This document shows, piece after piece, positions 47,947 through 58,468 of a stretch of DNA of 64,000 nt (its first letter is position 1; each line of letters starts with the position of its first letter). Under the pieces are notes generated by a model. That model saw only the letters and a program-made list of their open reading frames with translations, ran no database searches and was not told where the DNA came from. A program made the translations under genes and the position numbers. This stretch comes from Plantago major (taxonomy: Eukaryota > Streptophyta > Magnoliopsida > Lamiales > Plantaginaceae): the NCBI GenBank assembly GCA_026545765.1, contig CM048843.1, forward strand, positions 20,519,646 to 20,583,645, read 5' to 3'.

Positions 47947-48030
47947 GTAGTAAAGTTATCTCTGAACAAGAAATAACTAACTAAAAATGCTCTTATCTTA
48001 TGTTCTAATATTCTTAATGTCTCTTCTTAG
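47947..48030 (+). other. Intron 2 of the E1 3' gene
   Basis: CAG|GTAGTAAAG to CTCTTCTTAG|GCT, 84 bp, phase 0. The exon before it (47842-47946) is exactly 35 codons. The matching place in E2 has a damaged acceptor (TAATAAG before CTCC). Confidence 0.72.
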
Positions 48031-48141
48031 GCTCCAACTGAGGAAGTGGTGGTGGTGGTGGAACCAACACCCCAAAACCAAGAGATTCCAAAGGCTGAAA
48101 AGCTCTCTGAGGAAGTATTTACTGAGCCTTCTGCTAAGAAG

Positions 48142-48218
48142 GTAAGTAATCAGAAATAGTCTCTTTCAAGAATACTCTGGAAAACCCACTACTGAATCTT
48201 TTATGTTTGTTCTTACAG
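48142..48218 (+). other. Intron 3 of the E1 3' gene
   Basis: AAG|GTAAGTAAT to TTCTTACAG|GCT, 77 bp, phase 0. The exon before it (48031-48141) is exactly 37 codons. The E2 counterpart is 58017-58099. Confidence 0.75.
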
Positions 48219-48570
48219 GCTCAGTCAGAAGAACAATTGGATGAAGAAACAGTTGTGTTATCTTCTCCAAAGGAAACTGAAACTGCTGAATAAGCAGTAT
48301 CTGCAGAAAAGGTGCTAGAAACCCCCAAGGTTTCTGAGGAACATGCTACTGAGCTTCCTCACTTGGAAGCAAGAGAAGCCTCAAAAAGCATATTTCTATC
48401 TATCTTTCTCTGATAAACAAGTTTATGAAACCATAATTGATTCTAATTCTCAGGTTCTAGCAGAAAGAAAGGTTGATGAGGATCAGACTTCTCCTCACAA
48501 CAAGGTATCTGAGGCCTCTGTGCCCAAGCAAGCAGAAATACAGGATAATGAGCCTAGTGTTTCTACACAG

Positions 48571-48651
48571 GTATGCTAGGAAAGCCTATTTTTGCTTACA
48601 GATACTAACTCAAGTGGTTTGAGCAAAACTAACTTGAACACTTTCTTTCAG
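48571..48651 (+). other. Intron 5 of the E1 3' gene
   Basis: CACAG|GTATGCTAG to CTTTCTTTCAG|GCT, 81 bp. In E2 both sites are mutated (CAA|GTTTTG and TTTCAA|GCT) and the region reads open. For intron 4 E1 has the acceptor (TTCTCAG at 48455) but its donor is changed from GTAAGT to GCAAGA. E2 keeps intron 4 intact (57774-57863). Confidence 0.7.
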
Positions 48652-51476
48652 GCTCAAAGTCTAGTGCCAGTTGATTTACTCAAGGCCTTCCAGAAGCACA
48701 CTTTAAAGAAACATCTCAAGTGCTTCAGATGGCGAGAAACTTCGTAAAGGCGACCTTCTCAACGAAGTAATCGACGTCCCAGAGAAGAGAGCAATCGCCT
48801 TCAATCTGGAGGATCACATCCATGCATTGTTCCCAACAGAGTCCTACTCATTTGCCACTCTGATGCATGAAGACTTCATTCATGAAGTAGCACAGAGACT
48901 TATAGCAGATTTCAAGTCTGCGGATGCTCAAACCCAAGAGCAGATGGTTACCCATCCTGCCTTGCCCAGCAAGCTCACAACCTACCCAGCTGAGCAAGAA
49001 GAAGTTAATGGGAGGATGATTACATTCCCAAATGTGATCAACCTGGTTTCAGAAGATGAAGAGGAGATGGACGAGAACGATTACCAAGAACCCTCTTCTG
49101 AGCATCCAAGTCAAGAAAACAAGAAAAAGGATGATGATGATGATCAGAATGATGATCCCCAACCTGTACAAGGCGGGATTCAGAAAGCTAGCAAAGGAAG
49201 TGGAGAAAAGGCTACTCTTTCAAATGCTCAGAGAACCCCATCATAATCACCCCCAAAGTCTCATCAGAATACCTAACAGGCCGATCAGCAAGACATAATT
49301 GAAGAAATATCAGCCGCTGAGTTCAGGATTAAACAACTCAGACAGAAGTTGGAAGAAGAAAAGTGAATCAACTTAGAGTGCCAAGCACAAGTTGATGAGA
49401 AGGAAGCCAAGATTCAAAAGCTCAGAGAAGCTAATGCTAAAGAATTGGCCCTTCTGGATGAGCAAAGAAGTTTGGAAAGACAGATCAGCATTACCGCAGC
49501 TGAAATTGATGCCATGCGTACTGTTGATGAAGAAGCACAAGATGTTGAGGCTGCATCAGAAAGACCTTCTACATCTTCTCAGAAGGCCAGCACACTTGAT
49601 GGACAACAGAAGAAGATTGCCAATCTGCAAACAATCCAAGAAAAGGATTATGACAGTGATGCTGAAGAAAACCGAAACTTGATCACCCCAGAAGAAGATG
49701 AGAGACTTATCACTAAGGAAAAGTTAGCCCTTCTGGCTCCTCAACTATTTTCTACTCCATGTGCATCAAGAAGTGATGAGCACAGGTCTAGAACAAGTTT
49801 TTTCTTGGAACTAAGAGACAGACTTGTTGCTCAAGACACTCAAGTTCTACAGTCAGTCCCAGAAGAGATGAAAGATTTGGTTGCCGCATTGCTAAACAGA
49901 GCAACCAGCATAGCCCTCTCTCAGAAAGATCTAGCTTTGATCAGGGAAGATGACTACAACAATGCCAACCTAGCACTAACAAAAGCCATCCATGCTACTC
50001 AACAAGCAGATGCTATTCTAAGGCCTCTTGAAGAGCTCAACAGAAAAAAGCAAGAATTGTTTAGGCAAAACAAGGACCTGAAGAAAGAAATCCAAGAACT
50101 GGTCAGGGTGCACAATAACCTCCAGAAAAACTTTGAATCACTCTCTGAAGCTTATGCTATCATGAGTCAGTCATTCATGACTAAGGGGGAAGAAGAGATG
50201 CCTCAGAAAGGCAGAGGAAGAAAAAGAAAACAATCAATTCCTCCCTCCTCAAGTCAACTAGTCATCAAGGACACTGGAGATGCCCCTGCTGAAGAAGTTG
50301 TTCCAGATCAACCAGCCAGAAGGCTGAGAAGTATGGTTACTAGGGGAACCAAGTCCCTTAGGATCTCAGATGGGAACAACCAGAATAATCCTGAAGAAGG
50401 AGAAGACCAAGAAGAAGGAGAGTAAAGAGGTCAAGAAAGCTGCAAGCCTCACAACTGGAACCACAATGATGATGAGGATGAATCTGATGAGGATGAGCAT
50501 CTAATCCACAAGAGAAGAAGGCAAGCAAGCAAGCACCTCACAACCTCCTCTGGTAGCAAGGCCTTTGGCAGCCATACCTCCTTCTGGAAATACCAAGTCA
50601 ATACAAGGAACATCCACCAGCACAGCCCCAAGGCAGGAAGAAAGGGTTAGAGGATCTCCTGATAGAAGGCCACCTAACAGAAAGGCAAGAAGGGATTCCC
50701 AGTTTAGCAGAGTAAACATAGAAACTCATCAAGAAAGGCCAACTGATGCCCACATTAAGTATGTGAAGACTAGTAATGAAGAGTCTTCATATAGGTGCAT
50801 TCTGAACAAGAGAGGGTATTGGATTCTGGAACTACAACATCTACTTGTCAATGATAAGTTTCCAACTCCCATCCTCAACCAGATCCTGAAATGGAGAGAA
50901 GGCAAGCCAGAATTGCTAAAACCTGAGCACCTTCATGCCTGGCTAAACTTTGAAGTAGAAAAGAGGAATGAAGCCAGAAAGATGGATCTTTCTTTTGCCT
51001 GTCCTTACCCAAAGCCTGATGATCTACACAAGGTAAGAAAACTGGATAGTAGCTACAGCAGGAAGAACAAACTAGGTGTTTCAACCTATGAGTCATTCTA
51101 TATGACATTGGATGAATACCTAGTGATATACACTATCTGGAAGAAATATACAAGTATTTCAACCTATCTCAGCTGCATATAGACCACTCCTAGGTCTGGG
51201 GAAAGTACTTCTAGGTCAAACACTTTCTGTAGAAGAATCACAAGCTTGGCAAGAGCTACCATGAAATATGTGACTTATCCAGAAAGACAGAGCTCTCTGT
51301 CAGAAGAATTCTTTATGACTATGTCCAAGAATTCAGAAAAGTGGATGATCATGTCAACTGATCCAGAAAGGGTGCTGAAAAACTTGAGGTATCTGAACCC
51401 AAGTTGCATTTCTGAAGACTTGAAGACTAGTAACATTAGAAAACTCTCTTGGAGCTTGGATTCTCCTTTGTTCTAA

Positions 51477-51793
51477 TTTACTTAGTATGTTTTGTTACTT
51501 TTTGTAATCTTGCTGACTGTTTCTAAATTTCTCTATCTGTAAAAGTTGCATCTTATTCTGTAAACTGTACCTATCTGAAGATCATACTCTTAGATGCATT
51601 CTAATAGATGACAACTTATCATCAAAGATCACTTCTTTTGATTTGGTTGATGTTTACTTTCTGCACTTAATTCAACTAAAATTGAATATCATTTGAAATG
51701 ATTAAGTGGTGGATTGTTTTCTCTTCCAGGATTACAATTTTGTAATAGGACTTAAAAGATAGTCATGAATGACTGATCAAAAAGGGGGAAATT
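51477..51793 (+). other. E1 3' untranslated region and polypurine tract
   Basis: AT-rich, no frame. It ends with AAAAAGGGGGAAATT just before the LTR, the polypurine tract that primes plus-strand DNA synthesis in LTR retroelements. Confidence 0.85.
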
Positions 51794-53195
51794 TGTTAGG
51801 AATATCTGTTACTATTTTGATCACTCATCACATGTTCTTATCTTAGCCAGAAAGGTGATTAAGTACTCTTGGTTCACTTTAACATTGTAAAAGAGGAAAT
51901 CACTGAGTATGATTAGTCTAGTAAATCTTGTATTAGGATTATAGGTCTCTGAGTGTAATTTTTATTTCCAGAAGACCATGAAGATCAATCCTAGCAATGG
52001 AGCGTTTCTGAAGATTAGAAGACTGAAGATTGCACAAGATTTATGAAGACATCAAGGTTTAGTCTAACTCAGAAAGACTATGTCCTTAATCCTTTCTTAA
52101 GTGTATTTACTTACTTTTGAAATATGATTCTGGACATATGACATCATGAGTATGGAGCATGCAAGCCATCAGAAAGGCTCATGTATCCGTTGAAGACTAC
52201 AGGACAAGAAATAGTACAAGTGCATTAATTGCATCGACAGAAAAGCCGCTGAAGCACAGTCCTCTCTGAGACATGAGACAAGGACTTCTGAGCACTCATT
52301 TCAAGATAAGTATGGACTGAATTTGAATTGTGTCTAACGGATATCATTCCAACAACTCTCAAATTCATATGTATATATCACACACTTAGATGCTGAGAAA
52401 TACACCTTAGAACGCTCTATCTTGCAAACTTACCATCAAGCAAAGTATTCTCTCAAGCACTCTACTACCCTTTCTGAAAGCTTTCTGTTGCTCGAAGAAT
52501 CACTAGTAGTTCTAAGTTGTCCTGAACCTTAACAAGAGATTGTTATTCGTGAAAGAGTTGAACTATCAGATACCCTTTCAAGCTCATTCTCGAGCGGACA
52601 TCAATTACTTAGGACAAGAAGCGCATCGCCATCCACTGAACAAGTGTATTAAGTAGTCTTGTTCTATTAGGCTCTCTGAAAACATAACTGAAAAGTTATA
52701 CGAGAAGCCTCTCTGACAAACCTTATAACCAACACCATCAAGGCGTGGAGTAGAGGAAGTACTTGATTTGGGAAATCAAGGAATAACTCCAAGGTTATCT
52801 AAGTAGAGGAAGTACTTAGCTCTAGGAGCTGGGTAATAACTCAGGGAAACATTTGGTTGGGAACCATTTGTTTAGGAATCTTAGAATAGGATTATTGTAA
52901 GGTGAACTCAATTATATGATTTCTAGGTCTCAGAAAGACCGAAGTGGATTAGTTGGAGGATTACGCCACCTCCAGATACCACTATACTTGCTGTGTCATT
53001 TACCTTTCTGTATTTACATTCAGCAAAGCACACACACATACTTATTGTTTCTGCACTTACCTATCTTAAAGTCTTCCGCGCTCTGAATTTAAGTACCAGG
53101 TTTCTGAGAAACTGTGTTTATCGACAAAAGTTGTAAAAGACTATTCGCCCCCCCCCCCCCCCCAGTCTTTTACTTTGCCATTATCTGGACCAACA
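51794..53195 (+). repeat. 3' LTR of E1 (1.4 kb)
   Basis: Starts TGTTAGGAATATC and ends CTGGACCAACA. It contains poly-C (about 53143-53163), GTAGAGGAAGTACTT repeated twice (52748 and 52803) and repeated TCTGAGA words. It is the only full LTR of this family in the window. Confidence 0.92.
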
Positions 53196-54432
53196 CCAAA
53201 CAAGTGTTCCCCCTGAGTTATTCCCCGGCTTTCACAGCCAAGTACTTCCTGTACTCAGAAACCTTTTGAGCTATTCCTTAGTTTCCCAAACTAAGTACTT
53301 CCTATGCTCAGTAACCTTGGAGTTATTCATTAGTTTTCCAAACTAAGTACTTCACATACTCCGATTAAGGTGTTGGTTAAGGTAGTTTGTCAGGAGAGCT
53401 TCTTTAATAACTTGTTCAGTTATTCAGATAGCTCTATGAATCAAGTATACTTAATACACTTTGCAATGTATGGTATATTGTTCTTTACTGACCCAAGTAT
53501 ATGATAAGTGTTCAAGAGAATGAATCTCAGATATGAAATCTTAATTCAACTCCTTCACAAATAACAATGCTTGTTAAGGATCAGGACACTTAGAACTTTT
53601 GTGCTACTTAGAATCAAGAGCTTTGGTCGCAACAGAAAGCTTGAAGGTAAGTAGTGTGCTTGAGAGAGCTTGTGAGAGTATTCAATATAAGTTCAGTAAG
53701 TTCTGTGTGTCTGTTCTCAAGCAGTCTAAGTGTTGATATTTATAGATGAATTTGAGTGCCGTTTGAATAGTATCCGTTAGGCTTAACTCAATTTCAAACT
53801 ATTGATATCTGAGTATAGTACTGTAGTAGGTTTGTCTTCTTCTTCAGAAGCTACCGTTTTTGTTCAGACATTTCTGTCCGCGCATTTAATGCACTGTACT
53901 ATACTTTGTCCTGTAGTGCCAACGGAACTATGCATGCTTTCTGAAGCCTTGCACGTCCTTTTCCAGAGACTATCACAACTCCAGATACCACTTGTTAAAA
54001 ATATATTGTTTCCCGGAAACATAATCTTTATCCAAGGTATCTGAGTGTAGATATCTGTGGGCACTTTTCCTCGTTTCAGAAACCTTTTATTTCTCAGATA
54101 TCTTTTGCAACACCGTTTATTTAAAAATGCTTGTGTCTTCAAGATATCTGGTCATAGGTATCTGAAAAACCTTTGTCTTCAGCAATCTTGTGCAGTCTTC
54201 AGATCTTCAAAATTTGTTGAACTTTTCCTGCTGGATGCCTTCTTCTTGGTCTTCTTCAGAGAATAAAAATTACATTCAGAGACCTAACATCCTATACAAG
54301 ATTTGCTAGACTATCATACTTAGTGAGTTTCCTCTTTTACAGTGTTCAAGTGAACCAAGAGTACTAACCACCTTTCTGAGCTAAGATAAGTCATTAGGTT
54401 GCTGATCAAAATCTAAATAGATATTCCTAACA
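53196..54432 (-). repeat. 3' LTR of E2, 5' portion
   Basis: On the minus strand it starts TGTTAGGAATATC at 54432 and aligns with the E1 LTR through the AATAACTCAGGG segment, then stops at 53196 where E1 begins. The missing end is at 38674-38974, so E1 interrupts this LTR. Confidence 0.85.
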
Positions 54433-54447
54433 AATTTCCCCCATTTT

Positions 54448-54837
54448 GATCAGTCAACGATGACTATCTGACCTATTACAAATCTGGATGAGGAAACAAT
54501 CCACCAGTTAATCATTTCTTATGATCTTTCAATTCATATAATTAAGTGCAGAAAGTAAACATCAACCAAATCACAAGGTGAGATGTTTGCTGATAAGTTA
54601 TCTTTTATAGATTGATATCTGAGAGTAGGTTCATCAGATATGTTACAAAGAGGGTTCACAGATAACTTTTACATGATAAAACAACAATTCTGCTCAGTCA
54701 GCAAGATACAAAATACATAGTTTAAATTAGGACAACAGGAGTAACCAAGCTCCAAGTAGACATCCTAATAAACTAGTCTTCAAGTCTTCAATACTTCAAG
54801 TCTTCAAAGATTCAAGTCTTCAAAGCAATTCCATGGA
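54448..54837. other. E2 3' untranslated region
   Basis: No frame. It corresponds to E1 51477-51780 in reverse orientation. Confidence 0.8.
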
Positions 54838-57773
54838 TTAATCTGCAAATTTCCTATCATCAAACCTTTTGATATCATCAGAGTAGTCATAGAGAAGAGT
54901 TCTGACAATCATCTCTGTGTCTCTGGCAAATCCACAGACTTCCTTGTAGGTTTTGGTAGGATTCTTCTTGGCAAAGTGTTTGACCCACAGATACTTTCCC
55001 CACTTCCAGGCATTCTCAATTCTGATATCTGATAGCTTGAAGTATTCATATATGATCTTCAGATATCTGATGTCACCCTTGTATTGATCTTCAGTCAAGT
55101 AGAAGGACTCATAGGGTTCCACATCAAGTCTTGCTCTTGTGCCTGTTCCAGTGATGTTGGGAATTCTGTGCACATCATCTGGATTTCCATAAGGACATTC
55201 ATCCGAGAGGTCCTTTTTCATGGCTTCTATTCTCTTGATTACTTCAAAATCCAACCAGGCTTTGGTGTGGTTGGTGTTAATCAAGATTGGCTTGTCTTTT
55301 CTCCATGCCATGAGCTGTTTATGGATTGTGTCTGGAAAATTTTCATTTACCAATAAATGCTTGAGTTCCGGAATCCAGTAGCCATTCTTCTGATTAATGC
55401 ACCTGTAGACAGAGGAGTCATTGTTGGTCTTCACATACTCAATCTTGGCTTCTTCAGGCCTGAGTGGTAGTTGAAGTTTGCTTTGTTCAGCTCTCAGCCT
55501 GTTCCTCCATTGTCTTGAATTTTCCCTTGGGGTATTGCTTGAAGAACCACCCTAGATAGACTTGGTATTTCCAGAGGGTGTTTTAGCTGCCAAAGGCTTT
55601 GCAGCTATGGGCTCAGTTAGGCTATCAATTTTTCTTTTTCTGTGAAGAGGAGCTTCATCTTCATCAGTCTCTTCATCATCATCAATATCAATTCTTGTGA
55701 GACTTTTGCAGCCTTCTTCATTGCCCATGGATTTGATCTCGCCTTCTTCTTCAGAAGAAGAAGACTTATCAATCCCTCTTACTTATCTTCTCCTTGGAGC
55801 CTTGGTACTCCTTGGAGGTTTCTGTGTTCTGGCCCTTGTTGTCATTCCTTTTTCAGGAAGTTGTAGAGTGGTGGCCACTATCTGTAGAGCAGTCTGACTG
55901 GAGGAGGGCTCATTAATTCTGAGAGGTGGTTGTTCAAATTTTCTTTTGTTTCCTCTTCCTCTCTGAGCATCTTGAAATCCTCCCCCCTTAGTCATTGTTG
56001 ACTGATTAAGAATCACAAAGGATTCTGAAAGGGAGTTAAAGTTGCCTTGCAGATAGTTGTAAGAAGCAACCAACTGTTCGAGAGTGGCCTTGAGCTCCTG
56101 ATTTTGTTTGATAAGACCAGTATTCTTATCAGTGAGCTCTGCCAGTAGGCCTTGAGTAGCATCTGCTTTTCCAGCAGCATAGCTAGCCTCATTGAGGGCT
56201 TTTTTAGCAAGATTATTGTCATCATCCCTTACCATGCCTAGGTCTCTCTGAGCAATGACCAAGCTTGTTGTTCTTTGAGTGATTAGCTCAGTGAACTTTT
56301 TCATTTCAGCAGGGACTGATGCAATTACTTCTTCATTTTGTTGAGACAACTCCTTTCTTAGAGTTGCCAGAACCTGGTATCTGGCCATGTAATCATGGGA
56401 GTTGAGATTTGGTTTCTTCTAAGCTTTGAGGAGCTATCGCTTCTCTTTAAGTGAGAAACTCCCAAGTGAACATTTGCATGTTACGCCAATGTTCATCTTC
56501 TTCATCATCCGAGTCATCAAAGGTGATCTTCATCCTCTTGTACTTCTTCATCAAGGTTTCTGAAAGCGGCAACCATCTCAGATATGGGTTTCTTGCCTTT
56601 GGAGGATGGTTTCTTTGGTGAAGATGCAGCGTTAGCATCATGCTTTGCTTCAGATGCTTGTTCAGCATCTAGCTCCTTAGTAATATAGTCAACAGCTTCC
56701 CGGAGCTCTTTAATCTCAGAGTAAGCTTGCGTTTCCTTCCGTGTTTGTTCTTCAAGTTTGTCTAGCTTGACTCTGGATTCAGCTATCTTTTCTTCTAGTT
56801 GAAGATGTAGCTGTTGTTCTTCCTCCAACAGTTGTTTGAGTTGAGCAACTCTGGCTTGTGCATCTGATATTTTCTGAGTTGTTTCCTCAGAGTGCTCAAC
56901 TACTTGTTCAGTAGTGTCTTTGTGTTGGGGAGTTGGATGAGTAGATTTCTGAGGAGATGGAGGAGGAGATTGCTGTGATGTCCTCTCAGTGTGCTTTTCA
57001 GCAGCTGAGTCATTGTTTCCTTGTGGAATCCCTCCTGTCCCTGGTGTAGGGGCATCATCATCATCCTTCTTATCCCCATCCTTGTGATGGTCAGAAGGAG
57101 GATCTTCATAATTGTTCTTATCAGTTTCCTTCTCTTCTTCATCTTCAGAGACCAGGTTGATCATTTCTGGAATAGTGACCGTTTGCCCATTAACTTCCTC
57201 TTGTTCAGAGGGTATGCATTGTAGAGTCTGGGGCAAAGTAGGCTTGAATGCCATCTGTAGTCTGGTCTGACCATCCGCTTGTTTGAAAGCTTGGATCAGC
57301 TTTCTGGCCACTTCCTTGACAAAATCCTTATCCATCAATGTTCTGAAAGAATATTGTTCAGTGGGGAACATTGCATGGACGTAGTTTTCCAAGTCAAGGG
57401 CTCGTGCTCTCCTTGTGTGGTGATCAGTCACCTTTAAGATTTCAGATAGATCGGAGCATCGGAGCTTTTGCCATTTCTTGAAGAATTTCAGATGCTTTGG
57501 CAAAGTGTGTTCCTTGAAGAAAGGGAGCAGGTCCTCTTTCTCATCAACAGGGACCTTAGTGGCACTTGTTTGAGCTTGAAAGAAAGAGTTTTGAGTTAGA
57601 TTCAAAACTTGTGTAGATATCTGAGTACGAGTGTAGTTAGGTTTCTGAGTTACCTGAATGAGTACATCAGGCTCAGAGACTTGTACTACTGAGGCAAGGG
57701 GTGCCTCAGATATCTTGTTGTGAGGTGGAGACTTGGAGGTCTGGTCCTCATCAACCTTTCTTTCTGCTTGATC

Positions 57774-57863
57774 CTGAGAATTAAAATTATCACAATACTT
57801 AGGAAATTGTCATGAAAGAATTTATGCAATTAAGCTTTAATGATTTCTGAGTTTTCCACTTAC
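57774..57863 (-). other. Intron 4 of the E2 3' gene
   Basis: Minus strand GAA|GTAAGTGG to AATTCTCAG|GAT, 90 bp, phase 0. In E1 the donor is changed to GCAAGA. Confidence 0.75.
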
Positions 57864-58016
57864 TTCCTCAGCAGGAGGCTCAGAATCATTTTTCGCAGAA
57901 ACGTTCTCAGTTTCTGGTGTTCTTTCTGGTGATGTTGCCTTGGGGGCTTCATCAATTTTCATGGGTGCAGGGGATGTCGCAACTCTTTCCCCTTGCACTT
58001 CTACTTCTGAATGAGC

Positions 58017-58099
58017 CTGTAAGTAGAAAGTATTGAGTAATTAGAGAAGAATTTATATTAACCCATAATGAAGAATGTTTATCACTGATTTTCATATAC
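58017..58099 (-). other. Intron 3 of the E2 3' gene
   Basis: Minus strand AAG|GTATATGA to CTACTTACAG|GCT, 83 bp, phase 0. The next exon (58016-57864) is exactly 51 codons. Confidence 0.75.
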
Positions 58100-58389
58100 C
58101 TTCACACTAGAAGGCTCAATGACATTTTCTTCAGAAACATTGACGGTTTCTGGGTCCTTTTCTGGCATGGCTGCCTTATCTTCTTCTTTCTCAGTTGGAG
58201 CTTATTAGAAATATCCACTTAATTAGTTAAGTGTATTAACATATATTTTGAAAAGTAATATCTTAAGAAACTCTCTATAACCTATAGCACAGGCTCAAAT
58301 TCCTTAAGAAGTGAGGTTGTAGTAGCCTCCTTCTCAATCTCTGAGGCAAGCTTTCCAGCTTCCTCTTGTTCTTGTGTTTCTAATTCAGC

Positions 58390-58468
58390 CTGAAACAAAG
58401 AAATTTTATTAAATAACAAGATTAATAAACACAAATATCACAAGTAGATAGTTAAACCATTCAGCTAC
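58390..58468 (-). other. Intron 1 of the E2 3' gene
   Basis: Minus strand CAG|GTAGCTGA to TTTGTTTCAG|GCT, 79 bp, phase 0. It matches E1 47766-47841. The intron reads open for 18 codons and then meets TAA. Confidence 0.75.

Larger units (their letters stand above)
46156..51476 (+). pseudogene. E1 3' gene (env-position gene), multi-exon, disabled
   Basis: The ATG at 46156 starts MAPKKMTTKNPKAASS. The N-terminal domain (to about 47050) has LLGKFTPLDWNPNHKMNWG, LSTLDVLEFYNNSKI, VQGQEIVLDCKTF, RCFDGNKGGVDKIS, ERWMMMHLQNKK and NWGKYAFNKFL. It resembles the plant-transposon-protein domain often found in retroelement env positions, but this is inference. A basic, acidic and repeat-rich middle follows, with introns 47766-47841, 47947-48030, 48142-48218 and 48571-48651. 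Next come an acidic tract, then coiled coils (49445-50170). The C-terminal domain (about 50740-51180) has GYWILELQHLLVN, HAWLNFEVEKR and TYESFYMTLDEYL. Frameshifts and stops (near 46580, 47290, 47690, 48290, 48745 and 50430) break it. The role is unknown. Confidence 0.7.
38975..53195 (+). mobile_element. Sirevirus-type Ty1/copia element E1, 5' LTR truncated (14.2 kb)
   Basis: Layout: 5' LTR remnant 38975-39233, primer-binding site from 39236 (TGGTATCGAGCAGAGG, close to the initiator methionine tRNA type), gag, coiled-coil spacer, pol, a promoter-bearing 3' gene, polypurine tract and 3' LTR 51794-53195. LLVQVYVDDIIFGSK and [12 protein letters not shown] are typical of the Sirevirus/Maximus lineage, whose members often carry an extra gene after pol. 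Its coding regions contain many stops and frameshifts. Confidence 0.88.

Noticed and set aside
54057-54266. Plus-strand frames within the E2 LTR
   Set aside because: LTR sequence. Short frames with no domain.
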